A DNA stretch of 64,000 bases from DATAOG01 sp963757395 (lineage in GTDB: Bacteria > Pseudomonadota > Alphaproteobacteria > Geminicoccales > Geminicoccaceae). Positions 25,576-35,177 of this stretch are shown in pieces. Below the pieces are notes generated by a model, which worked only from the letters and a program-made list of their open reading frames with translations, did not search any database and was not told the DNA's origin. Positions within the stretch are counted from its first letter, which is position 1. Every line of letters starts with the position of its first letter. The stretch spans positions 186,001 to 250,000 of the forward strand of contig CAVWRK010000012.1 in NCBI GenBank assembly GCA_963757395.1. Reading direction: 5' to 3'. The position numbers and the translations under genes are program-made.

Positions 25576-26286
25576 GTGACGAAACCCCTTGACGGCAAGC
25601 AGATCGAGGCGCTGCGCAAGATCGATACGCCGACGATCTGCAATCTTCTCGAGATGGTCGCGCCGGAGCGCCGCGGCACCGGCTACACGACCAAGACCCT
25701 CAATTGCGTGTTTCCCAACCTGCCGCCGATGGTCGGCTATGCCAGGACCGCGACGGTCCGCGCCAAGGAGCCGGGGCCGCTCGCCGGCGACGACTACATG
25801 GCGCTCCGCTTCGAGTACTTCGACTATGTGGGCTCCGGTCCGACGCCCCGGATCAGCGTGATCCAGGACCTCGACGACTTCCAGCCGGGCTACGGCTCCT
25901 TCTGGGGCGAGGTGAACTCCAACGTCCACAAGGCCTTGGGATGCGAAGGCGTGGTCACCAACGGCAGCGTCCGCGACCTCGACATGATCGCGCCCGATTT
26001 CCAGCTCCTGGCGGGCGTCATCGCCCCGTCCCACGCCTTCGTGCACCTGGTCCATTTCGACTGCGAGGTGAATGTGCACGGCATGGTGGTCCGCTCGGGC
26101 GACCTCGTGCATGCGGACCGGCACGGTGCGGTCGTCATCCCGCATGAGGTCGCGGGCCAGGTCGCCGGCGCCTTCGATCTGATGAGCCGGCGGGAAGCCG
26201 TCGTCATCGAAGCCGCGCGCAGCGCCGATTTCAGCCTCGACAAGCTGAAAGCGGCCTTCAAGAAATCGGCGGCGATCAAGGCCTAG
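25576..26286 (+). CDS. RraA-like/aldolase-type family protein
   Basis: A 236-residue cytoplasmic protein of the RraA (formerly dimethylmenaquinone methyltransferase) superfamily, which includes HMG/CHA aldolases and oxaloacetate decarboxylases. The blocks IDTPTICNLLEM, ALGCEGVVTNGSVRDLDMI and VRSGDLVHADRHGAVVIP are family signatures; Arg and Asp of the GSVRDLD motif sit at the metal/substrate site. I chose GTG 25576 with AGGGAGA upstream; the open frame to 25441 is not conserved. It opens a unit with a pyrroline-carboxylate reductase homologue and aconitase X, so it may split or decarboxylate an intermediate there. Confidence 0.78.
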   Translation: MTKPLDGKQIEALRKIDTPTICNLLEMVAPERRGTGYTTKTLNCVFPNLPPMVGYARTATVRAKEPGPLAGDDYMALRFEYFDYVGSGPTPRISVIQDLDDFQPGYGSFWGEVNSNVHKALGCEGVVTNGSVRDLDMIAPDFQLLAGVIAPSHAFVHLVHFDCEVNVHGMVVRSGDLVHADRHGAVVIPHEVAGQVAGAFDLMSRREAVVIEAARSADFSLDKLKAAFKKSAAIKA

Positions 26287-26438
26287 TCTTGCCTGCGTCC
26301 GAGCGTGCCGGGGGCGCTGGCCGGCCGCCGCGGCGGACGGGGGGGCGAGCTACCGCCAGCATGCCGGGTCGAACCAGGGGCGGGTCCGCGGCCAGGCACG
26401 TCGGTCTCGCCGCGCGACCCGCGCTCGGAGACCTTGGC

Positions 26439-27438
26439 ATGACCTCCGACAGGTCCCCCGCTCGCGTGCGCGGGATCCGTTATCTGAGCGCCGCCGACGT
26501 GGAGGCCATGGCGCCTTCGCAGCAGCTGCTGCGCGACGCGGTCGTTCGCATCTTCCGCGCCAAGGCGGCGCAGCAGACGTTCCACGAGCCGAAGCTGACG
26601 ATGTCGATCGCGCCGGGCCATTTTTTCCAGTCGCTGGTCGGTGCCTCGTCGGACGCGGACCGCGCGATGGTGAAGTGGGTCAGCATCGTCGCGGGCAATT
26701 CCGGCAGCGGGCTGCCGAACGTGACGGCGATGATCGTCTTGAACGATCTCGAGACCGGTCAGCCGCTGGCGATCCTGGACGGCAACTGGATTACGGCGGC
26801 CCGGACGGCGGCCATGACGGCGGTCGCCGCGTCCTATCTGGCCCGGGTCGACAGCCGCGCGATCGGCTTCGTGGGCTGCGGGGTGCAGGCGCAAAGCCAC
26901 CTCTCGGCCCTGATCAGCGCCCTACCGGGCCTGGCGCGGCTGCGCGCCTACAGCCGTACCCGTCGCTCGAGCGAGATTCTGGCCGAGCGGGCCCGCGGCG
27001 CCGGTCTGGTCGCCGAGGTGGTCGAGACGGCGCAGGCGGCGGTGGAGGGCTGCGAGGTGGTGGTCACGAGCGTGCCCGCCCAGGCCGGCCTGGAGCCGTT
27101 TCTCGATCCGGCCTGGGTCGCGCCGGGCGGGTTCGTCGCCGCCGTCGATCTCGGCCGCAGCTGGCTGCGCGGGCGGCCTTCGCGCCGGCTTCGACATCCT
27201 GGCGACCGACGACCATCGTCAGAGCGGCACGCTCGGCGCCGCCGGCAAATTGCCCTATCCCGGACCCTTCGATGCCGATCTCTGCGATCTCGTCATGGGC
27301 CGGCACCCGGGCCGGCAGCGGGCCGAGGAGCGGGTGCTGTTCCTGTTCCCGGGCCTGGTGCTGGGCGACCTCGCGATCGCCACGATGATCTACGACCGCG
27401 CCTGCGCGCAGGACGTGGGCGTGAAGCTGCCGCGATGA
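26439..27438 (+). pseudogene. Ornithine cyclodeaminase/pyrroline-2-carboxylate reductase family (frameshifted)
   Basis: An NAD(P)-dependent enzyme of the ornithine cyclodeaminase/mu-crystallin family, which also includes Delta1-pyrroline-2-carboxylate reductases. The first 250 residues run from YLSAADVEAM through FVGCGVQAQSHLSAL (Rossmann loop) to VAPGGFVAAVDLGRSWLR; near 27171 the frame moves by one and goes on as AGFDILATDDHRQSGTLG, ending VKLPR. An extra G in GGG explains the shift. ATG 26439 has CGGAGA upstream. Beside aconitase X, the known partner of pyrroline-2-carboxylate reductase in cis-3-hydroxyproline breakdown, that role is the best guess. A second homologue is at 59636. Confidence 0.85.
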
Positions 27439-27495
27439 CGCCGGAGGTTTTCCGCGCCCGCGAACCGGAGTGGGCGGCGGCCTAGGGAGCCGAAC

Positions 27496-28767
27496 ATGCG
27501 ACTGAACCGCGAAGAGCAGGAGATGCTGGACGGTGTCCAGGGCCCGGCCAGGCAGGTCGCCATGCAGGGACTGGTTCAGCTCGGCGACGCCTTCGATGCC
27601 GAGGAGATGGTGCCGATCGGCTACGCCCATATCTACGCCGGCCTGCCGATGTATGTGCATGACCTCGAGCTGATCGAGGATCTGGTCGCCATGGGCGCCA
27701 AGGTCGCGGTGCCCTCGACCATCAACATCGCCAATGCCGACATCGAGAACTGGCGGGCGACGCGGGCGCCGGAAAGCCTCGTGCGCCTCCAGGCCAGCAC
27801 GCAGGCGGCGCACGGCAAGATGGGCAGCTGCTGCACCTACACCTGCACGCCCTATTGGGCCGGGCACTGGCCGGCCTGGAACATGCACATCACCTCGCTG
27901 GAATCGACGGTCACGATCTTCGCCAACTCGGTGGTCGGCGCGCGCTGCAACCGCGACGGCTTCTTCGCCGTCTACGCCGCGATTGCCGGCCGTTATCCCA
28001 AGTTCGGCTACCACCTCGACGAGACCCGCCGCGGCACCCACCTGGTCGCGGTCGACGTCGAGCTCGAATGCACGACCGATTTTTCCTGCCTCGGGTTCGC
28101 GGTCGGCCGCATCGTCGGCAATGGCGTCCCGGTCTTCACCGGCTTTCGCCGGCGGCCGACGCTCGACGAGCTCGACGCGCTCGGCGCCGCGCTCGCGACC
28201 TCGGGCGGCGTCGCGATGTTCATCATCCCGGGCGTGACGCCGCCCTTTGCGACCGCGGAGCAGGCCTTCGGCGGCGCGCTGCCTGGCGACGCGCTCGACG
28301 GTCGGCAAGACCGAGGTGAACTCGATCTACGACTACTTCTGCACCGGATCGGGCTGCGCGACTTCGACCTCGTCCATCTCGGCTGTCCGCATGCCTCCTT
28401 CGAGGAGATGAAGCAGTACGGGGAGCTGCTCGGCGGCAAGCGCGTCAAGCCCGGGGTCGAGCTCTGGGTGACGACCAGCCGCGCCGTCCGCCAGATGGCC
28501 GCCGACGCCGGGATCGTGCGCCGGCTCGAGGCCGCCGGCGCCAAGGTGATCTCCGACACCTGCCCGATCATGTGCCACTTCGCGCGCACCGCCTCGCCCG
28601 ACCCGGCCCTCGGGATCGAGCCGCCGCCGCTCCGGGCGGTGATGGTGGACTCCGCCAAGCAGGCCAAATACGTCCGCGACATGATCCAGTGCGACACGCT
28701 CCTGACCGGCACCGAGGAGGCCGTGCAGGCGGCGCTCACCGGCTCCTTTCACCCCCGGCGCCTGTGA
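27496..28767 (+). CDS. Aconitase X, large catalytic part
   Basis: The large part (423 residues) of an aconitase X hydro-lyase. Known members dehydrate cis-3-hydroxy-L-proline to pyrroline-2-carboxylate or act on mevalonate 5-phosphate. Landmarks are LVQLGDAFDAEEMVPIGYAHIYAG, STINIANADIENW, GSCCTYTCTPYWAG, LGCPHASFEEM and ISDTCPIMCHF, which give several cysteines for an Fe-S or Fe site. The segment 28298-28360 reads better in another frame (TVGKTEVNSIYDYFCTGSG), so two compensating indels probably scramble about 20 residues here although the frame stays open. It is followed 4 bp later by the small part. Confidence 0.88.
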   Translation: MRLNREEQEMLDGVQGPARQVAMQGLVQLGDAFDAEEMVPIGYAHIYAGLPMYVHDLELIEDLVAMGAKVAVPSTINIANADIENWRATRAPESLVRLQASTQAAHGKMGSCCTYTCTPYWAGHWPAWNMHITSLESTVTIFANSVVGARCNRDGFFAVYAAIAGRYPKFGYHLDETRRGTHLVAVDVELECTTDFSCLGFAVGRIVGNGVPVFTGFRRRPTLDELDALGAALATSGGVAMFIIPGVTPPFATAEQAFGGALPGDALDGRQDRGELDLRLLLHRIGLRDFDLVHLGCPHASFEEMKQYGELLGGKRVKPGVELWVTTSRAVRQMAADAGIVRRLEAAGAKVISDTCPIMCHFARTASPDPALGIEPPPLRAVMVDSAKQAKYVRDMIQCDTLLTGTEEAVQAALTGSFHPRRL

Positions 28768-28771
28768 CCCG

Positions 28772-29200
28772 ATGACCGAGGCCGGCCTGCCCATGATCTT
28801 CCATGGCCGCGGCCTCGTCGCCGGCGCCGGCGCCGGCCCCGTGCTCGTGGCGCTGGAGCCGATCTCCTTCTTCGGCGACGTCGACATCCGCACCGGGCGC
28901 GTCACCGGGGACATCCCGAGCCTGCGCGATGCCTGCCTGCGCGGCTGCGTCGTGCTCCTGCCGTTGACCCGCGGCTCGGCCGGCGCCTGGCGCATCCTCC
29001 ATCAGCTGCGCCGGCACGGCAACGCCCCGGCCGCCCTGGTCATCCGGGAGCGTCCGGACCCCAGCGTCGTCCAGGGTGCCATCCTCGGCAACATTCCCAT
29101 CGTCTGCGGCGGGCCGGCGGCGGCCTTCAACCCGCGGTTCAACGGGGTCTGGGGTGATGTCGATGCACAGTCGGGACGCGTCGTCATCGGCAGGGCGTAG
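28772..29200 (+). CDS. Aconitase X, small swivel part
   Basis: A 142-residue protein of the aconitase X small (DUF126, swivel) family. HGRGLVAGAGAGPVLVALEPISFFGDVD is the family signature, followed by TRGSAGAWRILHQL and GNIPIVCGG. In proteobacteria the swivel domain is often a separate gene placed right after the large part, as here with a 4-bp gap. The two chains together form the hydro-lyase; the serine in GSAGA is the likely catalytic residue by analogy with other aconitases. Confidence 0.88.
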   Translation: MTEAGLPMIFHGRGLVAGAGAGPVLVALEPISFFGDVDIRTGRVTGDIPSLRDACLRGCVVLLPLTRGSAGAWRILHQLRRHGNAPAALVIRERPDPSVVQGAILGNIPIVCGGPAAAFNPRFNGVWGDVDAQSGRVVIGRA

Positions 29201-29298
29201 GGCCGGCCGGCGAGCGCGCCTGCGCGCCCAACCTCGAGCAGCACCGGCCCTTGCCATGCCCTAACCTGGCGATGTGCACCCTCAGCCCTGAATACCAA

Positions 29299-29327
29299 TT
29301 CATTGGCGCGATGAAATTTTTTCGTTT
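29299..29327 (+). promoter_or_regulatory. Shared operator, copy B
   Basis: TTCA, 9 bp, TGAA, then AATTTTTT and CGTTT. The dyad TTCAT-N7-ATGAA is perfect. It ends 57 bp before the transporter's binding-protein gene and matches the other four copies. Confidence 0.72.
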
Positions 29328-29383
29328 TACAACCGCCGAGGCGGCATCGAAGATGACGCGCGATGTCCCCAGGGAGCTGAAAA

Positions 29384-30481
29384 ATGACGGGCAAAACGAG
29401 TAGCGGTGGTTTGCGTCTGGCGGGTTCCCTCGGCCGTCGCCGGTTCCTCCAGGCGACCGGAGCCGCGGCCTCCGCCGCCGCGGTCACCAGCATCGGCTTC
29501 CCCGCGATCGCTCAGACGAAGCCCGATCAGCTGATCATCCCGGACGCCGGCGGCACCTTGCGCGACGCCTACATCAAGGCGCACTACAGCACCTTCACCG
29601 CCGAGACCGGCATCAACATCGTGCCCGCCGAATACATGGGCGTGGCGCAGTTGAAGGCGATGGTCGACAACCAGGCCTGGGGCGGCGGCGACGTCATCGC
29701 GCTGTCGGCCGGCGAGGCGGCGATCGCGAGCAAGCAGGGCCTGGTCGAGAAGATCGACTACAGCCTGTTCGACCGGGGCAAGATCGTGCCGCAGGCGGCC
29801 CACGACGACTACTGCCTGACCCTGCTCGCGGCCAGCCTGATCGCCTGGAACACCGACAAGTACGATGCCTCGACGGCGCCCCAGGGCTGGGTCGACTTCT
29901 TCACGCCGGGCAAGTTCCAGGGGCCGCGCGGCCTCTGGAAGAACGCTTCGCTCACGATGGACATCGCCGCCATGGGCGCCGGCGTGCCCAAGGATAAGCT
30001 GTATCCGCTCGACATCGACAAGTCGATCGCGGCGCTCAAGGGCGTCAAGGACGACCTGATCTTCTGGGAGCACGGCGCCCAGTCGGCGCAGCTGCTGATC
30101 GACAACCAGGTCGACTTCGAGTTCGCCTGGAACGGGCGGGTCTACGGGCCGAAGATGAACGGCGAGCCGGTCGACTACCGGTTCGACCAGGCCCTGCTCG
30201 ACGGCGACGCCATGGTCGTGCCCAAGGGCTCGCCCAATCAATACTGGGCGCAGCGCTTCATCGCCCACATGATGCAGGCCAAGACCCAGGCGGCCCTGGC
30301 CGCGCTGATCCCCTATGGTCCCACCAACACCGATGCCAACGCGCTGATCGCGCCGGAGGTGCAGGCGAACCTGCCGACCGGCCCGGACAACTTCCCCAAG
30401 ACCGTGCTGCAGGACTTCGGCTGGTGGGCCGAGAATGGCCAAAAGGCGTATGATGCCTTCAATGCGTTCCTGCTGGGATAG
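29384..30481 (+). CDS. ABC transporter substrate-binding protein (PotD/PotF-like), Tat-exported
   Basis: A 365-residue periplasmic binding protein. A twin-arginine signal (GRRRFLQATGAAA, about residues 17-30) leads to a cleavage site near AIA-QT at about 43. The mature part (DQLIIPDAGGTLRDAYIKAHYSTFTAETGI, ALSAGEAAIASKQGLVEKID, FEFAWNGRVY) fits the polyamine/spermidine-type group of binding proteins. The ligand could be a polyamine, amino acid or imino acid; context favours the substrate of the aconitase X pathway. It is the first gene of a five-gene unit behind operator B. Confidence 0.88.
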   Translation: MTGKTSSGGLRLAGSLGRRRFLQATGAAASAAAVTSIGFPAIAQTKPDQLIIPDAGGTLRDAYIKAHYSTFTAETGINIVPAEYMGVAQLKAMVDNQAWGGGDVIALSAGEAAIASKQGLVEKIDYSLFDRGKIVPQAAHDDYCLTLLAASLIAWNTDKYDASTAPQGWVDFFTPGKFQGPRGLWKNASLTMDIAAMGAGVPKDKLYPLDIDKSIAALKGVKDDLIFWEHGAQSAQLLIDNQVDFEFAWNGRVYGPKMNGEPVDYRFDQALLDGDAMVVPKGSPNQYWAQRFIAHMMQAKTQAALAALIPYGPTNTDANALIAPEVQANLPTGPDNFPKTVLQDFGWWAENGQKAYDAFNAFLLG

Positions 30482-30589
30482 GGGAGCTGTTGAGCCGCAA
30501 GACCGTCCGCAGCCGCAATCGTCGGAGTCGGGCCTGAGCCGGCCAGGCTCCGGCCCGCGTCTGCGTTCGGATCGTTGCGCGGGATCGCG

Positions 30590-31447
30590 ATGCCGAAAAG
30601 GAAGATCTGGGCGCCGGGCCGGGGCTATCTCTACCTGCTCATCCCGCCCGGGATCTTCCTGACCCTGCTGTTCATCTGGCCGCTCGCCACCGTCGTCTAC
30701 CAGGCATTGTTCGAGCCCACGTTCGGCCTCGGCAACTTCGTCACCGTGCTCGGCAGCACGACCCACATCCGGGTGCTGCTGTTCACTTTCGAGCTCGCCG
30801 GCGAGGTGACCCTGATCTGCCTGCTGGTCGCCTATCCGCTCGCCTATGTCGTCTCGCGCGCCGGCGACAACATGCTGCATCTGGCGCTGGCGCTGATCCT
30901 GATCCCGTTCTGGACCAGCGTCGTCATCCGCACCTACGCCTGGGCCGCCCTGTTCCAGCGCTACGGCCTGGTCAACGATCTGCTGATCCAGCTCGGGATC
31001 GTCGATCACCCGGTCAAGTTCATCTACAACAGCACCGGCGTCCTGATCGGCATGGTCCAGATCCTGCTGCCCTTCATGATCCTGCCGCTGCTGAACGCGA
31101 TGCGCCGGATGGACATGACCCTGATCCGCGCCGCCGAGATCCTGGGCGCCAACCCGCTGCGCGTGTTCCTGCACGTCTATCTGCCGCTGTCGATGCCCGG
31201 GGTCACCGCCGGCGTCCTCCTGGTGTTCATCAGCGCGGTCGGGTTCTACGTCACGCCCGCGGTCCTCGGCGGGCCCCGGCAGATGATGGTCGCCGTCCTG
31301 ATCGAGCAGTACGTCACCCGCACGCTCAACTGGCCGCTGGCCTCGGCGCTCGCGACCATTCTGCTCGTGATCACGACGGTCCTCTATCTCGCCTACGAGC
31401 GGGTGACCCGCCGGCTGGGCGGCGCTCTGACCATGGGCCAGGGATGA
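30590..31447 (+). CDS. ABC transporter permease (PotB-like)
   Basis: A 285-residue inner-membrane permease with six predicted helices, starting YLYLLIPPGIFLTLLFIWPLATVVYQALF. The coupling loop EILGANPLRVFLHVYLPLSMPGVTAG matches the EAA motif of binding-protein-dependent permeases. ATG 30590 is chosen; no nearer site competes. It pairs with the permease gene that begins 7 bp after it to form the membrane channel. Confidence 0.9.
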   Translation: MPKRKIWAPGRGYLYLLIPPGIFLTLLFIWPLATVVYQALFEPTFGLGNFVTVLGSTTHIRVLLFTFELAGEVTLICLLVAYPLAYVVSRAGDNMLHLALALILIPFWTSVVIRTYAWAALFQRYGLVNDLLIQLGIVDHPVKFIYNSTGVLIGMVQILLPFMILPLLNAMRRMDMTLIRAAEILGANPLRVFLHVYLPLSMPGVTAGVLLVFISAVGFYVTPAVLGGPRQMMVAVLIEQYVTRTLNWPLASALATILLVITTVLYLAYERVTRRLGGALTMGQG

Positions 31448-31454
31448 CCGGCCG

Positions 31455-32285
31455 ATGAGCTGGCAGATCGCCCTGCGCCTGTGGCGGCTGCTCCTTTTGG
31501 GGTTCGCCGGCCTGGCCTTGCTCTATCTCGTCCTGCCCACCTTCGTGATCGTGCCGCTGTCGTTCAGCAGCAGCCTTTATCTGACCTTCCCGCCGCCCGG
31601 CTGGTCGACCCGCTGGTACGTCAACCTCTGGAACACGCCGATCTACGACGTGGCCTTGCTCCACAGCGTCCTGATCGGCCTGCCCGCAGCCGGACTGGCG
31701 GTCCTGTTCGGGACCATGCTCGCGCTCGCGCTGGTGCGCGGCCGGGTCTGGGGTGCGCGCGGCCTGAGCGCGCTCGCGATCGCGCCCTTCCTCCTGCCAC
31801 AGATCATCCTCGCGATCGGGCTCTACTCGATCCTGGCCAAGTTCGGGCTGACCGCGAGCTACGTCGGCGTCATCATGGGCCACGCGGTCGTCGCGACGCC
31901 GCTGGTCTTCATCACGGTCTCGGCAGCCTTGCGCAGCTATGACGCCACCTTCGAGCTCGCGGCCATGACGCTCGGCGCCAACGCCTGGAAATCCTTCTGG
32001 TTCGTCACCTTCCCGATGATCCGCCTGGGCGTGCTCGCCGGCGGCATCTTCGCCTTCTCCTTCTCCTTCGACGAGATCATCCTCGCCCTGTTCCTGACCA
32101 ACACCCAGACGACGACCCTGCCCAAGCAGCTCTACAGCGACCTTCGCTACAACATGACGCCGACGATCGCGGCCGCCTCGACCATCATCATCATGATCTC
32201 GCTGCTGCTGCTCGCGGCGGTCGCCGTGATCGAGGGCCGCGCCCGACGCCGGCGCGCGGCCTCCGGCGCCGGAACCGCGGCGTGA
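31455..32285 (+). CDS. ABC transporter permease (PotC-like)
   Basis: A 276-residue permease with six hydrophobic helices and the EAA-type loop AAMTLGANAWKSFWFVTFPMIRLGVLAG. The motif FSFSFDEIILALFLTNTQTTTLPKQLYSDLRYNM is typical of PotC relatives. Its stop overlaps the GTG start of the ATPase gene by 4 bp, so channel and motor are co-translated. Confidence 0.9.
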   Translation: MSWQIALRLWRLLLLGFAGLALLYLVLPTFVIVPLSFSSSLYLTFPPPGWSTRWYVNLWNTPIYDVALLHSVLIGLPAAGLAVLFGTMLALALVRGRVWGARGLSALAIAPFLLPQIILAIGLYSILAKFGLTASYVGVIMGHAVVATPLVFITVSAALRSYDATFELAAMTLGANAWKSFWFVTFPMIRLGVLAGGIFAFSFSFDEIILALFLTNTQTTTLPKQLYSDLRYNMTPTIAAASTIIIMISLLLLAAVAVIEGRARRRRAASGAGTAA

Positions 32286-33412
32286 ACCGCGAGCCAGCCG
32301 CCCCGGCCGTGACCACCCCCGCCGCCGCTCGCGGCGGCCGCGGGGCGCGGGTGGTCTATGACGGGGTGGCCAAGCAGTACGGCATGTTCCAGGCGCTGTT
32401 CCCGACCACGATCGAGATCGAGTCCGGCGAGTTCTTCTCGATCATCGGCCCGAGCGGCTCGGGCAAGACGACCCTGCTCGGCGTCACCGCCGGCTTCATC
32501 CCGCCGAGCCACGGCCGGATCCTGGTCGACGGCCGCGACGTCGTCGGCATTCCAGCGTTTCAGCGCAACATCGGCATGGTGTTCCAGAACTACTCCCTGT
32601 TTCCGCACATGACGGTCGCCGAGAACATCGGCTTTCCCCTGCGGATGCGCAAAATAAGCCGCGCCGAGGCTGGCGAGCGCATCGAGCGGATGCTCGAGGT
32701 CGTGCGCCTGAGCGGCCTCGCCGACCGCTATCCGGCGCAGCTTTCCGGCGGCCAGCAGCAGCGGGTGGCGCTCGCCCGCGCGGCCGTCTACGACCCGCTG
32801 CTCCTGCTCATGGACGAGCCGCTCAGCGCCCTCGACAAGAACCTCCGGGAGGAGATGCAACGCGAGATCAAGGCCTTTCAGGCGGCGCTCGGGACCACCG
32901 TCATCTATGTCACCCACGACCAGCACGAGGCCTCCTCGATGTCGCATCGGATCGCGATCATGAACCGCGGCCATCTGGTCCAGGTCGGCAGCCCGCGCGA
33001 GCTCTACGAGCAGCCGCGCAACCGCTTCGTCGCGAGCTTCCTCGGCGAAGCGAACCTGTTCGAGGTCGTGGGTCACGGTCCGGCGCCGGCGGGCCACACC
33101 CTGGTCGAGACCCGCGAAGGCTTCCGCATCGCCGCCGCCTGCAAGCCGCCCGGCGGCAACTTCTTCCTGTGCGTGCGCGCCGAACGGATCTCGGTGATGC
33201 TGGCGAAGTCGGAGGCGCTCAACCAGATCGACGGGGTCGTGACCGACGTCGTCTATTCGTCGGGCACGGCCCACTATCGGATCCGGGTCGCGCCGGACAC
33301 CGAGGTCAATCAGAAGATCCAGATGGGCAGCCTGGCCAGGCCGTTCGAGGTCGGCGAGACGGTCTACCTGTCCTGGGACGCGGGCGACAGCCAGCTGATC
33401 GCCGAGGAATAA
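32282..33412 (+). CDS. ABC transporter ATP-binding protein (PotA-like)
   Basis: A 376-residue ATPase that drives the importer. Walker A is GPSGSGKTT (56-64), the Q-loop is MVFQNYSLFPHMTV, the signature is LSGGQQQRVALARA, and Walker B is LLLMDEPLSALD with the H-loop YVTHDQHEA. A C-terminal TOBE-like regulatory domain follows (from about residue 260). The first 25 residues are an alanine-rich extension. The start is GTG 32282. It is followed by the second GMC oxidoreductase. Confidence 0.92.
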   Translation: MNREPAAPAVTTPAAARGGRGARVVYDGVAKQYGMFQALFPTTIEIESGEFFSIIGPSGSGKTTLLGVTAGFIPPSHGRILVDGRDVVGIPAFQRNIGMVFQNYSLFPHMTVAENIGFPLRMRKISRAEAGERIERMLEVVRLSGLADRYPAQLSGGQQQRVALARAAVYDPLLLLMDEPLSALDKNLREEMQREIKAFQAALGTTVIYVTHDQHEASSMSHRIAIMNRGHLVQVGSPRELYEQPRNRFVASFLGEANLFEVVGHGPAPAGHTLVETREGFRIAAACKPPGGNFFLCVRAERISVMLAKSEALNQIDGVVTDVVYSSGTAHYRIRVAPDTEVNQKIQMGSLARPFEVGETVYLSWDAGDSQLIAEE

Positions 33413-33461
33413 GGGAGCCGTGCCGGCTCCGCCCGGGCCGGCAGGGGGGAACGGACTGCAG

Positions 33462-35177
33462 ATGATCTTCGACTACCTGATCGTCGGCGGCGGCAGCGCC
33501 GGCTGCGTGCTCGCCAACCGCCTGTCCGCGGACGGTCGCAGGCAGGTCGCGCTGGTCGAGGCCGGTCCGGACACGCCGCCCGAGCACATCTCGGACGAGA
33601 TCTACGGCCTCTCCTTCCTGCCGCATTATTTCAGCGAGGGCTGCTATTGGACGCGGCTCGAAGCCTATGTCGACCCGATCGGCAATCGCAGCCTCGAGGA
33701 GCTGATGCGAAGCCACAAGCCGCGCCGCTACGAGCAGGCGCGGATCATGGGCGGCGGCTCGACGGTCAACGGCCAGGTCGCCCTGCGCGGCCTGCCGTCC
33801 GACTACGACGAATGGGAGCAGCTGGGCGCCGACGGCTGGTCCTGGCAGGACTGCCTGCCCTATTTCAAGCGCCTGGAGCGCGACATGGACTTCGACGGCC
33901 CGCTCCACGGCAAGGAGGGGCCGATCCCGATCCACCGCACCTTTCCGCCCGACTGGGGCGCCTTCTCGCTCGCGTTCCGAGACGCCCTGGCGAAAAAGGG
34001 GATCCCCTATTACGACGACTGCCACGCCGATTTCGGCGACGGCTGCTTCCCCTTTCCGCGCAACAATATCCTCGCCCATCGGGTGTCGACGGCGATCGGC
34101 TATCTCGATGGCGCGACCCGCCTGCGCCAGAACCTCCATATCCTTCCCAACGCCATGCTCGAAGAGCTCGAGTTCGAGGGCCGGCGCGCGGTCGCGGTGG
34201 CACTTCGGCGCGACGGCCAACGCCAGAGGATCGAGGCCCGCGAGATCATCGTTGCGGCCGGTGCGCTGCACTCGCCCGCGATCCTGATGCGGGCGGGGAT
34301 CGGTGCCGGCGACCAGCTGCGGGCGCAGGGCATCGAGGTCCGCGCCGATCGCCCGGGCGTGGGCGCCAATCTGCAGGAGCACCCGCTGGTCGGCCTCGGG
34401 ATCCACCTCCGGCCCGAGGGCCGCCTGCCGCCGACGATGCGCAACAACTTCATGCTCAACATGCGCTTCTCGTCGAACCTGGAAGGCTGCCCGGGCCAGG
34501 ACATGAAGCTGTCGGTCTCCAATCGCTTCGCCTGGAGCAAGGCGGGCGCCCATTTCGGCACCGTCCAGCTCGGGCCCAACAAGGCCTATTCCAAGGGCTT
34601 CGTCCGCCTGCGCGACCAAGATCCGCGCTCGGAGCCGATCGTCGCCTTCAATCTGCTCTCGGACCCGCGCGATCTCCGGCGGACGGTCGCTGGCGTGCGC
34701 TTCGCGATCGACGTGCTCGAGACCGCGCCGGCGAGCGAGCTTGCCCACTCGATCTTTCCCGGCGTCTATGGCGAGATGATCCGCAACCTGACCACCCAGT
34801 CGAGGCTGAACAAGCTGGTGACCGACCTCGCGGCGCATCTGCTCGACCTCGGCGGCCCGGCCCGCAAGCTGGTCATGGGCCTGGCGATGAAGTCGAAGGC
34901 CAGCCTCGAGGATCTGATCGGCGACGACCTCAAGACGGAGGACTGGATTCGTCACGGGGTGCAAGGCGACTGGCACGCCTGCGGGACCTGCAGGATGGGC
35001 GCCCGGGACGACCGCTCGGCGGTGGTCGATCCCGAGGGCAAGGTCCATGGCGTCGACAACCTGCGGGTCGTCGACGCCTCGATCATGCCGACCATCCCCG
35101 CCGCCAACACCAACATCACGACGATCATGATCGCCGAGAAAATGGCGGACGTCCTGCTTGGCCGGCGCGCCGCCTGA
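33462..35177 (+). CDS. GMC family oxidoreductase (second copy)
   Basis: A 571-residue intact FAD-dependent oxidoreductase, starting FDYLIVGGGSAGCVLANRLS. It has ARIMGGGSTVNGQVALRGLP, the second GMC signature AAGALHSPAILMRAGIG, and the C-terminal WHACGTCRMG and PAANTNITTIMIAEKMADVLLG with the catalytic His and Asn. It is closely related to the frameshifted copy at 23675-25370 over its full length. ATG 33462 lies 49 bp after the ATPase stop. Placed in the same unit as the importer, it probably oxidises a hydroxyl of the imported compound or of a breakdown product. Confidence 0.92.
   Translation: MIFDYLIVGGGSAGCVLANRLSADGRRQVALVEAGPDTPPEHISDEIYGLSFLPHYFSEGCYWTRLEAYVDPIGNRSLEELMRSHKPRRYEQARIMGGGSTVNGQVALRGLPSDYDEWEQLGADGWSWQDCLPYFKRLERDMDFDGPLHGKEGPIPIHRTFPPDWGAFSLAFRDALAKKGIPYYDDCHADFGDGCFPFPRNNILAHRVSTAIGYLDGATRLRQNLHILPNAMLEELEFEGRRAVAVALRRDGQRQRIEAREIIVAAGALHSPAILMRAGIGAGDQLRAQGIEVRADRPGVGANLQEHPLVGLGIHLRPEGRLPPTMRNNFMLNMRFSSNLEGCPGQDMKLSVSNRFAWSKAGAHFGTVQLGPNKAYSKGFVRLRDQDPRSEPIVAFNLLSDPRDLRRTVAGVRFAIDVLETAPASELAHSIFPGVYGEMIRNLTTQSRLNKLVTDLAAHLLDLGGPARKLVMGLAMKSKASLEDLIGDDLKTEDWIRHGVQGDWHACGTCRMGARDDRSAVVDPEGKVHGVDNLRVVDASIMPTIPAANTNITTIMIAEKMADVLLGRRAA

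Noticed and set aside
29200..29250. Terminator or palindrome after the aconitase X small gene
   Set aside because: The outer arms GGGCCGG/CCGGCCC exist, but the loop is 37 nt and there is no T tract, so I did not list it.
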